Shown here in pieces: positions 54,083 through 62,805 of a stretch of DNA of 64,000 nucleotides (positions are counted from its first letter, which is position 1; the number at the start of each line of letters is the position of its first letter). The stretch lies in assembly GCF_023701525.1 (NCBI RefSeq), contig NZ_JAMQAW010000003.1, positions 124,001 through 188,000 of the forward strand, given 5' to 3'. Position numbers and translations under genes: made by a program. The notes beneath the pieces are model-generated. The model was not told the DNA's origin and did not search any database. It worked only from the letters and a program-made list of their open reading frames with translations. The stretch is from Streptomyces albipurpureus. GTDB taxonomy: Bacteria > Actinomycetota > Actinomycetes > Streptomycetales > Streptomycetaceae.

Positions 54083-55492
54083 ATGAGAACAGGTTTTTCC
54101 GCTTTTACTGGTGCTGTCCTCGCAGCGCTGCTCGGCGTCGGCGCCAGTACGGCATACGCGGCCCCGCTACCCGGCGGGCTTGGGCCCTGTCTGGGATCGT
54201 CGTGCCCCGGCTCGTACGAGGACCCCCACAACGGTCCCGTCCCCGGGCGTGACGAGAACATCAACATCTTCGTCGGCGGTGACTACCGCGTCGGCGGGTC
54301 TGCTGCGGAGGCCGAGGGCAAGATCGTCACCCTTGGCGACTTCTCGATGAACAAGACCTCTGGCTCCAGCGTCTACAACGCCGGCATCGTGGGGGTCGGT
54401 TCGCGGGTGTCACCGCCCAACGGCACTGACTTCCTCACAGTCGGTGGAGACATCACCGTCGCCAACGGGCAGCGGCTACTCACCGAGGAAGGCCAGACTT
54501 CTGGCGTCGTCAAGTACGGCGGGAAGCTCAGCGGCACGGTCATTCCCGCGCCGGTGCACGACCCCGGCGCGGCTGGGCCCTACCGGGGGGTGCGGGCCCA
54601 GTTGACCACCGCGAGCAGGTGCTACGCCTACGTCGAGGGCAAGACACGACCGGCGACCGGGACCGCGGTCAACCAGGGGTACCAGACCCTCTTCCGCGGC
54701 GACGGTGCCTCGAAGCTTCAGGTCTTCAACGTCGACTTCAATCCCACCTCGGCGACCGGCGGCGATCAGGGTATCGCCTTCGAGGGCATTCCCGACGGCG
54801 CGACCGTACTGGTCAACATGCTCGGCGACCAGCGAACCATCAGCTCCTACATCGGTCACGACCTCAAGCCCGCCGGTATCCGGGAGCGACTCCTGTGGAA
54901 CTTTCCCGACGCCACCTCGGTCACCTTCAAGGGTGGCGCGCAGTTCCAGGGGTCCGTCCTGGTCGGCGCGCAGAACAGCACGACGAACGTAGCGGTGCCA
55001 GGGATGAACGGCCGTTTCTACAGTGCCGGTTCGCTGAACCACACCGCCTCCTCCGGCTCGGAACTCCACGGCTACCCCTTCACCGGAGACCTGCCCTCCT
55101 GCGACACCGCTCAGCCGCCGACCAAACCCACCCCGACCCCTACGGAACCGACCACCGGACCAACTGACGAACCCGCTCCCTCGGAGTCGTCCAACGGGCC
55201 TACCGAGCCGACCACCGGACCGACAGACGAACCCGCTCCCTCGGAGTCGTCCAACGGGCCTACTGAGCCGACCACCGGACCGACAGACAATCCCAGTCCC
55301 GCAGAGTCACCCGATGGAACCCCAGGTGGGGGCCCAGACGGGGGCCCAGATGGGGGAGAGGCCAAGCGTGACGACGGACAACTCGCCATCACCGGCGCGC
55401 TCGGAAGCCCCTGGGTGATCGGCGCGGCCGCACTCGCCCTCGCCAGCGGCATGGTGTTGATCGTCTTCGTCAGAAGGCGCGGTAGCAACTGA
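54083..55492 (+). CDS. Choice-of-anchor A domain surface protein (LAxTG sortase substrate)
   Basis: A 469-aa exported protein from ATG 54083 (AAGGA eight bases upstream; ATG 54065 is an alternative). A signal peptide ([13 protein letters not shown], cut near AYAAP) precedes a choice-of-anchor A domain of about 50-340 with its beta-helix-like strands ([69 protein letters not shown]). A Pro/Thr/Glu stalk with 20-residue repeats follows (about 350-415). The C-terminus is LAITG (434-438), a hydrophobic helix and RRRGSN: a class E sortase signal. It should be attached to peptidoglycan. An unusual upstream region suggests tight control. Confidence 0.9.
   Translation: MRTGFSAFTGAVLAALLGVGASTAYAAPLPGGLGPCLGSSCPGSYEDPHNGPVPGRDENINIFVGGDYRVGGSAAEAEGKIVTLGDFSMNKTSGSSVYNAGIVGVGSRVSPPNGTDFLTVGGDITVANGQRLLTEEGQTSGVVKYGGKLSGTVIPAPVHDPGAAGPYRGVRAQLTTASRCYAYVEGKTRPATGTAVNQGYQTLFRGDGASKLQVFNVDFNPTSATGGDQGIAFEGIPDGATVLVNMLGDQRTISSYIGHDLKPAGIRERLLWNFPDATSVTFKGGAQFQGSVLVGAQNSTTNVAVPGMNGRFYSAGSLNHTASSGSELHGYPFTGDLPSCDTAQPPTKPTPTPTEPTTGPTDEPAPSESSNGPTEPTTGPTDEPAPSESSNGPTEPTTGPTDNPSPAESPDGTPGGGPDGGPDGGEAKRDDGQLAITGALGSPWVIGAAALALASGMVLIVFVRRRGSN
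55141..55320 (+). repeat. Three 60-bp tandem repeats in the surface protein stalk
   Basis: Units at 55141-55200, 55201-55260 and 55261-55320 encode the stalk motif [16 protein letters not shown] with flanking residues. The first two are nearly identical; the third diverges in its second half. Confidence 0.9.
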
Positions 55493-56276
55493 TCCAGACC
55501 ACGCCCAACCGGCGTTCCGGGCGCGCCTCCGGTTACGGTGGTCGGGGCGTTGGGAATCGACCGACAGCTCATGTGTAAACCGCGTCCAGGGCTTGCGCTT
55601 CAGGTCCGGCATGCCCTTCAGGGCCATGGACCTGGTCGTTGTCGAACGGGTAGGCATGAACAGTGCAGACGCGATGTCCATGAGTGCGAGGCACAGGTTG
55701 GTGATCAGGCAGACCGGTGCAATCGTCGTCGACGGGGCAGGGCGGCAAGGCGTTGGAGTCGAAGCCGCCTGCTCCGTCACATCACTTCATTGCATACGAC
55801 AGGGCGAGCCACGGCTGTCCCCGCCCCTGGACAGACTCCCCGAGCGCTGAGCGACACCGCCGACGGAACCATACGGCACGTCAACAAGCCCAATGTGATC
55901 TTCCACGACAACGGAGCGGGTGCGCGCAGGGGGTTGCTCCACGTACCGCGTATCACTCGCAGTTCCGCGAGGGCACTCCGGTCCCTGTGGAGCGTGTGAA
56001 GCCGAGCACGATTCTGATGGAGAACGATGCCGTACGCGAGAACAGGTTCCCCGCCGTCTTCCTGACAGCCGGGCTGCCCGGCGATGCGCTGGGTGCGGGC
56101 CAAGTACCTCCCGGGAGTGGACCCGGCTGATGTTGGCGTTGGTGGCCGGTACCGCTGCGATCGGGGCGGTGGTGATCTGACGGGTGCCGTCATCGAGAAG
56201 GGCCGGGGGCCTGTCCTCGATGACGGCATCGTGGCCGACGTCGATTACGGTCTGCCGCTGGCCTGCCGGCCCGGCC
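55493..56276. other. Region without an intact gene
   Basis: Two rightward stretches look faintly protein-like (TIRHVNKPNVIFHDNGAG at about 55875; VERVKPSTILMENDAVRENR at about 55985) but lie in different frames with no start. Possibly a decayed gene; not identified. Confidence 0.4.
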
Positions 56277-56999
56277 TCACTTCAGGTGCCGGCCGAAGAA
56301 TCGGTTCCCGTCCTCCACCTCGAACCACGGGGTGCCGGTGTGTCCGCCCAGATTGGCGTGGAGCGTCTTCTCCTTGCTGCCGAAGGCGTCGAAGAGGTCC
56401 AGGGCCCGTTGCCGGGGGTTCCCCTCGTCGTCCCATTGGAGCAGGAACAGCAGCGGAATGGTGACCTGCCGGGCCTCCTCGCGTTGGGCGCGGGGCACGT
56501 ACCCACCGGCGAAGAAGCCGGCGGCCGTGATGCGTGGTTCGGCCACCGCAAGGCGGATGCCGACGGCGGTCCACCCCGAGTACCCGACCGGGCCGCCGAT
56601 CGCGGGCAGCGAGAGGAGGGCGTCCAGGGTGGTCCGCCATTCCGGGACCGCGTTTTCCACCAGCGGGCCGATGATGGACTCGAAGACCTCATCGACCGGT
56701 TCGTCGGCCTGAAACGCCCGGTGGAGGTCTGCGCGGGCCTGCTCGTCGGCTGCGGAACGGGGCCGGTCACCGCACCCGGCGGCGTCGATGCAGGCCACCG
56801 CGTAGCCGGACGCCGCGGAGTACCGGGCCCGTGCCACCAGCCGGGACGCGCTCTTGGGCAAGCCGTTGTTGTGTGCCATCAGGATCAGCGGGGCCGGTGC
56901 GGCGGATCCAGGCGTCCACAGGGTGCCGGGTATCTCACCAAGGGTGAACTCGCGCTCAAGGACGCCGTCGTCGAGGCGCTGTTCAGACGTGAATTGCAT
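56277..56999 (-). CDS. Dienelactone-hydrolase-like alpha/beta hydrolase
   Basis: A 240-aa cytoplasmic enzyme from ATG 56999. It has an alpha/beta-hydrolase fold with an apparently complete triad: nucleophile S141 in GYSGW, an Asp at 190-191 after the FLLQWD strand, and H220 in LGGHTGTPWF. The N-terminus (DGVLEREFTL, PGTLWTP) and the late GSKEKTLHANLGGH region match the DLH-like group common in actinomycetes. Substrate unknown, probably a small ester or lactone. No operon partner. Confidence 0.85.
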   Translation of the reverse strand: MQFTSEQRLDDGVLEREFTLGEIPGTLWTPGSAAPAPLILMAHNNGLPKSASRLVARARYSAASGYAVACIDAAGCGDRPRSAADEQARADLHRAFQADEPVDEVFESIIGPLVENAVPEWRTTLDALLSLPAIGGPVGYSGWTAVGIRLAVAEPRITAAGFFAGGYVPRAQREEARQVTIPLLFLLQWDDEGNPRQRALDLFDAFGSKEKTLHANLGGHTGTPWFEVEDGNRFFGRHLK

Positions 57000-58010
57000 G
57001 GTCGTGCCCTTCGGGAGTGCTCTGGAACGGCGCTCCCGGACGACCTATCGCCCGACCGTGACCCCGGAGGGGAGCACCCATGTCGATACTGCGTCCACGG
57101 GTACCACCTCCTCGTTCTCTCGCACGGCCTCCCGGAGGCTAGCAGTGGTCGCCGTGGTGCGGTAGCGGGTTTTCGCGCAGGCGCCGTGGCCGGGTTCCCC
57201 GAGGCCGGACGAACGCATCCCCCAACCCTCGATGACAACGCTCACGGTTCGATGACACAGGACGGCGGTCTTCAGGTCGCCGCCGGCGTCGAGGGGAACC
57301 CTGATGGCCGATGCGCCGCAAACGGGGGGCAGTTCCGTTTGCGGTCGGATAGGCGGTGCACAGGGCGGCGGGGTGACGGGCGGGGGAACGGGCGTCTGCC
57401 AGCTTGATCACAGCCTGAGGGGGTGCGGTCCGGGTCGGCAGTGGCCCTGTGGGCCATGGATGTCAGGGCGGCCGCCCTCCGATCGACCCGTTTCCCACCT
57501 TCCCCAGCGATGTCCGGTCGTTGGCCCTCGCGGCGGGGCTGATGTGAACGACCATCAAATGCGTCGGCTCGTCGAGTGCTTGACCGGCCACCGTGTCCAC
57601 CCGCGCGAGGATCTGCTTCACCGAACGCGGAAGAGACCGGGGCCTGAACCTGCCCCAGTGCCGATGCCACACGCAGGTCGGGATCGTGAGTGTGTGGGCG
57701 ATACGGCCAGGCGCAGACGGCGGTAAGCATGCCTCGCGACCCCTTCGCGAGCGATGTGGAGGCCCTGGTGAACCAGTGTGTGGGCGCATGGCGGCGGTAG
57801 GCGCGGCGCCTATCCACAGGGCGCTCGGAAGCTGGGCGGAGTGGTGGGTGCCGCAGGTGAGGGCAAATGATTCGAGCGTGCGGATGACGGAAACACTGTC
57901 GAGGTGGTCACGACCCTTGTGCGTCCGGGAACCGCTGTGCTCCTTTGGGGAGTTCCCCGTCTCCGCTGTGTGATCAGAGTGCCGCTGCCGGAAAGGGAAG
58001 GGTACGAGAG
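57000..58010. other. Long region without a recognisable gene
   Basis: About 1 kb. Frames such as 57272-57817 (-) and 57463-58131 (-) are Arg/Pro-rich without ribosome sites or family signal. No strong repeats noted. Confidence 0.4.
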
Positions 58011-59183
58011 ATGAAGGTCGTCGTTGTCGGTGCAGGCGTGTTGGGGGTGAGTGTCGCGAGGCAGCTTGCTCTAGCCGGTCAGGACGTTGTTCTGCTGGAT
58101 CGGTGGGGCGCGGGCACCGGTGCGACCGCAACTACTTTTGCCTGGATCAACTCGTACCGCAGGCTTGCCCCGGACTACCACCGGCTGGGCCTTGCGGGGA
58201 TGGAGGAGCACACCAGGCTCGCCGAGCAGATGGGGGATGCGCTGCCGTACTTCCCCAGCGGGGCACTGCAATGGGCCGACTCCGCAAGCGAGCGATGGCT
58301 CACCGACAATGTGGAACGGCTTGAGTCCCTTGGCTACCCCGCACGGTTCGTCACACCTGCCGAGGCGACGCGGATCGCGGGAGACCTCCGCATCCCGGCA
58401 ACCGTCACCTCCATCGCGCACTTCCCCAGCGAGGGGTATGTGCTACCGGACCTCTTCATGGGAAGGCTGCTGGCGGACGCCAGACGGCATGGAGCCAGGT
58501 ACGCGATCGGTCAGGTCGTGGCCATCGAGGACACTGCTGACGGAGTGTCCATCACCCTGGCCGAAGGCGATGTCCTCAGGGCCGACCGAGTCGTTCTGGC
58601 GGCAGGCCGCTGGACGGAGGGGCTGGCTGCCCAGGCGGGGATCAACGTTCCCATGGTGACGGACACCGGTCGCGGATCGCGAACCGTGGGTCTGCTCGTC
58701 CACGCCAGGTCCCCGAGACTCGACCTGCGCTGTGTGATCCACAGCCCCGGCCTCAACCTCCGCCCCTCAGACGGCGGGCACACCGTCCTCCAGGCTCTCG
58801 ACCTGAACGCTCTCGTCGATCCTGAAGACCCTCCGACAGCGGAGGGGGACATCGCGCGCACCATCGCTCAGCGATTCACCGCACTGCTGCCCCAGCCAGG
58901 TGAACGACCGCAGATCGACCTCGACCCGCGCATCGGCTTCCGATCGCTGCCCCTGGACGGGCACACCGTCGCCGGCTACGCGTCGGGGCGCTCCCGGATC
59001 TATTGCCTCGTCTCCCACAGCGGTATCACCCTGGCCCCGATTCTGGGACGCCTGGTCGCTACCGAGATCTCGACAGAACGGGAGCAAGACCTCCTGAGAG
59101 CTTTCCGGCCCACACGATTCCTCGGCAAGGCACGCTCCGACATCGAGGCAACGCAACACGCCACCAGACTGGGTGACCAGTGA
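58011..59183 (+). CDS. FAD-dependent amino-acid oxidase-like oxidoreductase (DAO family)
   Basis: A 390-aa flavoenzyme from ATG 58011 (ACGAGAG site). The N-terminal Rossmann motif VVVVGAGVLGVSVARQLALAG and acidic end VLLDR bind FAD. ADRVVLAAGRWTEGL and the C-terminal GYASGRSRIYCLVSHSGITL-APILGRLVA are the other FAD contacts of the DAO family. The substrate is probably a secondary or D-amino acid or an imine; it cannot be specified. No signal peptide and no operon partner. Confidence 0.88.
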   Translation: MKVVVVGAGVLGVSVARQLALAGQDVVLLDRWGAGTGATATTFAWINSYRRLAPDYHRLGLAGMEEHTRLAEQMGDALPYFPSGALQWADSASERWLTDNVERLESLGYPARFVTPAEATRIAGDLRIPATVTSIAHFPSEGYVLPDLFMGRLLADARRHGARYAIGQVVAIEDTADGVSITLAEGDVLRADRVVLAAGRWTEGLAAQAGINVPMVTDTGRGSRTVGLLVHARSPRLDLRCVIHSPGLNLRPSDGGHTVLQALDLNALVDPEDPPTAEGDIARTIAQRFTALLPQPGERPQIDLDPRIGFRSLPLDGHTVAGYASGRSRIYCLVSHSGITLAPILGRLVATEISTEREQDLLRAFRPTRFLGKARSDIEATQHATRLGDQ

Positions 59184-59552
59184 CCTGCGCCCTCAACCGC
59201 CTCCTCCACAGCAGGCGGCGGCACGCCCGCGAGAGACCAGTCTTCCCGGGTCCGGACCCACCAGGACTCAGACCCTTCCCCCGAACTCCCCGCAACTGCT
59301 TACCGCCCCTGTCTGACCAAGCCCCCGGAACAGGTACGCCGACCGTACTCCTCCAGGATTCGCAGCGCCGCGCGCGGCACCCGCTTCACCGCACACCGGC
59401 GCCTCTTCCGGGATCGTGTGTCGGGGGGCGTCGCGCTTCGCAGTGCATGTCGTGACGCGCACGCCTGTCGCGCTTGTGGTGCTCGTCGCGCTCCCGGCCC
59501 AGGTCCGGTGCTCCTGACGCCGACCCCCTCGCCTACTCATTGTCCGCCGCGT
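59184..59552. other. Region without a recognisable gene
   Basis: Arg/Pro-rich spurious frames only. It ends at the stem-loop of a leftward gene relic. Confidence 0.4.
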
Positions 59553-59591
59553 GACAACGCCCCGCATCCGGAGGGGAGGCGGGGCGTTGTC
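59553..59591 (-). terminator. Strong stem-loop after a truncated leftward gene
   Basis: Perfect 13-base arms GACAACGCCCCGC and GCGGGGCGTTGTC with a 13-base loop, 15 bases beyond the stop codon of the relic ending at 59607. Confidence 0.8.
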
Positions 59592-59606
59592 CGGTCGGGC
59601 TGGCCG

Positions 59607-59690
59607 TCAGGGCACGTAGCCGACGAAGTCGAACGAGTAGTACATGGTGTTCGGGTTGTCCCACGAGTAGCCCGGGTCTCCCCGGCCCGG
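59607..59690 (-). pseudogene. C-terminal relic of an unidentified protein
   Basis: Leftward frame reads GDPGYSWDNPNTMYY then SFDFVGYVP and a stop at 59607. Aromatic-rich ending typical of a secreted or beta-sandwich protein, next to an intact terminator. Upstream the frame has no start within 300 bases and turns into noise, so the gene has been truncated. The family is unknown. Confidence 0.5.
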
Positions 59691-59865
59691 TGCCGGGGAT
59701 GCGGCTGGTCGCCGCGGCGCCGCCCCTCGCAACCGGCTCGGGTCCCGTCCGAGGTGCCCGGCCCCCGTCCCGCTCGCCCGGCGGGCCCTCGTCCTGCCCG
59801 TCGCGGCAATGGCGGCTAGCCTGGAAAGGGGCCTTCAGGGTCTTCCTCCCGATCGGGAGTTCTCC

Positions 59866-62559
59866 ATGGTCAATCGGCGAAGGGAAAGCGACACCGCGCT
59901 GACGTCCGCGCTCCCGGCCCCGAGACGGATCGCCTGGTGGGTGTGGAGCGGTGTGGGGACCGTCGCGCTGCTCGCTCTCCTGACCCTGGCGGGAAAGGGG
60001 CACGAGGCGTGGAGCGTTGGTGACTGGGCCTGGGGCATCAGCGGCTGGCTGGCCCGGGTGTGCGGTGGCCTCGGGCAGGTCTTCGACCCGGACGGTGGTC
60101 TCATCCTCGGCCAGCGACTGGGGTTCTTCGCCGTAGCCCTCATGGTCCTGTACCTGTACTGGCGGGCGACGCGGGCGTTCCTCGCCTACAAACCGGGCCC
60201 GGTGGACGTCCAGGAGCTCATCGACGCGACACCGCCGAAGTCCCTCACCCAGTCGGCCGCGGATCTCACCGCCGAGCTGCGTCAGCAGTTGTCCGACTGC
60301 AGCATGTACGCACCGACGACGCTGCCCGCGGAAGCACCGCCCATGAGCTTTCTTGAACTGGTCGGAGATGTCGAGTTCGACGCCAAGTCGCTGGGCAGCG
60401 CCATACCGCGCCTGCTCAGCCGGCTCCGGCCGAAGCTCGCTTACCGGGTCGGCGGTGTGCTCCGGCTTCGGGAACAGGAGCCGGACCGGCTGGGTATGAC
60501 CGTGACCGTCACCGCGTACGTGTTCGGCGGGTCCCGTTCGACCACCCTGTGGGGAAGCGAATGGGACGAGGTCATCCGCAAGGCGGGCTGCTGGGTGATC
60601 AGCACACTCCTGCCGGTCACCCGCGCCGGGAGGCAGCCGCCGTGGCGGAGATGGTGGGGGCGGGAACTCAGTCCCGAACTGTACGAGTCCTACCAGAACG
60701 CCAGCGAGCTGAGCCGGGCGGGCCGTTATCACGAGGCGTTGTCACGCTACTACGACGCCATCGCGCTCGACCCCGAGAACCCGCATCTGCGCAGCGAGTT
60801 GGCGGAGGTCCAGGAGAAGATGGGGCTGCACATCGACGCGCTGGAGACCTGCCAGCGGGCCCTCACCCTTGATGGACAGACCACCGGGCAGTACACCAAG
60901 CGCCTGTGGCTGCGGCCGTGGAAACCCGGCTGGTGCCGCCTGCGCTATCTGATCCACCCTCACCGCTACCGCGAGGTGCTCGGCCTGCGGTACCGGAACG
61001 CCGTCATCCTGGGAACCTCGGAGGAAACGACGAAGCAGTGGTTCGACACGGGCGAGGCCCGGGACGACGGCACACGCGGACGCCTGGCGGGCCTCATCGC
61101 GAACCGCTACTGGAGAGCGGCGATCGGACTCGTACCGAGCGGTACCGAGGAGAAGTGGCTCACCTGTGCGCTGAAGCCGCACACCGGCCGTACGACCGGA
61201 TCGTCCTATCCCGATGAGGAACTGGTGCGCCTGGTCTTCCAGCGGGCCTCCATACAGGAGACGAACCGGCTGGCAGCGGATGACCGCTGGGCGCGAGTCG
61301 CCGGCCTCTACTGGCCCGCACGGGTGGAGAGCCTCCTGCGGTTCCTGTCCCCCTTCTCCAGTGTGCAGAGCTACCTCGGACCGCGGCAGAGCGTGACCAG
61401 AGGCGCCTTCCGGATCAACCAGATCGTGTGGGCACCTCTCCGGCTCGCCTGGTCCCTCAAACACGCGCGCTCGCGTCATTCGGTCGACCTCGACCCGTCC
61501 CTGGGCTACCGCTGGCGCACCGGGCCTTCGGTGAGCACGGACATCGCTCCCCAGGAACTCGCAGATCTGGTCAACAGGGCCCGGAGCCGATTGGTACTGC
61601 TGCGTCGTGTGCTACCGCTGTGCCGCCGCAGCGACTGGCTGACCCGCTACAACAGCGCCTGCGTGCACGCTGTCGCCCTGAAGGCGGGAGGCGTCGAGGA
61701 CGAAGCGGAGGAGGCCACAGAGGAAGAGAGAAGGAGGAAACAAGAGGAGAGGGCGATGCATGTGAAGTTCGCCGTCGAGGAACTCGAACAGGCGGTTCTG
61801 CTTCCCCGGGGCGATTTCGCGACGGTCGAGCGGACCTGGATGGCCCATGAAGACCCGGATCTGGCACATCTTCGGAAAGACCCCCTGTTCCAGCGCTTTG
61901 AACTCACCGCGTACCCAGGGGTGGAGATTCCCGCCGCAACGCCACCGGACAACTGGTCCGAGGCGCAGATGAGGGCATACGACCACCGGCTCCTCCAAGA
62001 GGCGGCGCAGGTGCTGGAAAGGGTGTGGGCTCTGCGCGGAATGGAGTCCAGCTTCGAGATTCGGGTAGCGGCGGAGTGGCTCCAGAGCGAATGCCGAATC
62101 TGGGATTCCGTGAAGAAGGTGACCGACCCCAACCGCCTGGGCCACTGGGAGGACCGCGTGGAGCTCATCGCTGCCGTCCGCAACAGCCACCCGGTACTGC
62201 CGGTCACGCCCGGCTTCCCTCCGTCGATGCTCTCGCGTGCGATGGCGAAGGACGACAGCAAGCACATTCAGACAACGCTGCGGGACCTTCAGCAGGACCT
62301 GCAGGGAAACGAGACCCACAGGGTGAGGATGGAGGAGGGGCAGGAGAGCTTCAGCAGGGCGACGGCCAATGGCGTGGCCTGGTTGAAGCCGAAGCCGGTC
62401 CACAACCTGTGTGTGGCCTATTCCGCGGTCTGGCAGACGCTTGCGGAATGGCTCGGCATGGATCGCTCGGAGCAGCACTTCCGGGACGCTCTCGACAGAG
62501 TCCCCGAGCCCTCGACGGACGGGCTGACCCAGCAGGGCGCCCCGGGGCCCACCGTATGA
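59866..62559 (+). CDS. Large membrane-anchored TPR protein of unknown function
   Basis: An 897-aa protein from ATG 59866 (GGGAG six bases upstream; an earlier ATG 59809 is possible). Two hydrophobic segments lie near the N-terminus (about 20-42 and 80-102), so most of the chain should be cytoplasmic. TPR-like helical hairpins lie at about 265-330 (SYQNASELSRAGRYHEALSR, YYDAIALDPENPH, IDALETCQRALTLDG). A highly charged helix is at about 620-650 (EDEAEEATEEERRRKQEERA), and several Trp-rich helical blocks (WRAAIGLVPSGTEEKW) are unassigned. No enzymatic motif is seen. A convergent amidase and a shared stem-loop follow. It may scaffold a complex at the membrane. Confidence 0.8.
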   Translation: MVNRRRESDTALTSALPAPRRIAWWVWSGVGTVALLALLTLAGKGHEAWSVGDWAWGISGWLARVCGGLGQVFDPDGGLILGQRLGFFAVALMVLYLYWRATRAFLAYKPGPVDVQELIDATPPKSLTQSAADLTAELRQQLSDCSMYAPTTLPAEAPPMSFLELVGDVEFDAKSLGSAIPRLLSRLRPKLAYRVGGVLRLREQEPDRLGMTVTVTAYVFGGSRSTTLWGSEWDEVIRKAGCWVISTLLPVTRAGRQPPWRRWWGRELSPELYESYQNASELSRAGRYHEALSRYYDAIALDPENPHLRSELAEVQEKMGLHIDALETCQRALTLDGQTTGQYTKRLWLRPWKPGWCRLRYLIHPHRYREVLGLRYRNAVILGTSEETTKQWFDTGEARDDGTRGRLAGLIANRYWRAAIGLVPSGTEEKWLTCALKPHTGRTTGSSYPDEELVRLVFQRASIQETNRLAADDRWARVAGLYWPARVESLLRFLSPFSSVQSYLGPRQSVTRGAFRINQIVWAPLRLAWSLKHARSRHSVDLDPSLGYRWRTGPSVSTDIAPQELADLVNRARSRLVLLRRVLPLCRRSDWLTRYNSACVHAVALKAGGVEDEAEEATEEERRRKQEERAMHVKFAVEELEQAVLLPRGDFATVERTWMAHEDPDLAHLRKDPLFQRFELTAYPGVEIPAATPPDNWSEAQMRAYDHRLLQEAAQVLERVWALRGMESSFEIRVAAEWLQSECRIWDSVKKVTDPNRLGHWEDRVELIAAVRNSHPVLPVTPGFPPSMLSRAMAKDDSKHIQTTLRDLQQDLQGNETHRVRMEEGQESFSRATANGVAWLKPKPVHNLCVAYSAVWQTLAEWLGMDRSEQHFRDALDRVPEPSTDGLTQQGAPGPTV

Positions 62560-62750
62560 CCGGGAGTCTGCCGGACAGGCTTCGTCGCCCACGCGCAGGA
62601 TGTGCGGGAACAACCGGTCGAGTGCCGCCGCCACGAGGGAGTCCGTGCTCAGCTCCCGAGTCCTGTCGCCCGGGGCGGCGACCTTCAGGAGCGGTCCTCG
62701 CCTCGTGGCGCACCCACCAGCTACCTCGCCGGACTCCGTCCCAGTGGATG

Positions 62751-62789
62751 GATCATGTGGCTGGAGCACATCACGTCAGCCACATGATC
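62751..62789. terminator. Stem-loop between convergent TPR and amidase genes
   Basis: Perfect 13-base arms GATCATGTGGCTG and CAGCCACATGATC with a 13-base loop, only 16 bases from the amidase stop. Unusually A/T-containing stem for this genome. Probably bidirectional. Confidence 0.7.
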
Positions 62790-62805
62790 TGAACCGTGAA
62801 CAGGC

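Noticed and set aside
57463..58131. Minus-strand 222-codon frame
   Set aside because: It overlaps the start of the FAD oxidoreductase gene, lacks a ribosome site and has no recognisable domain.
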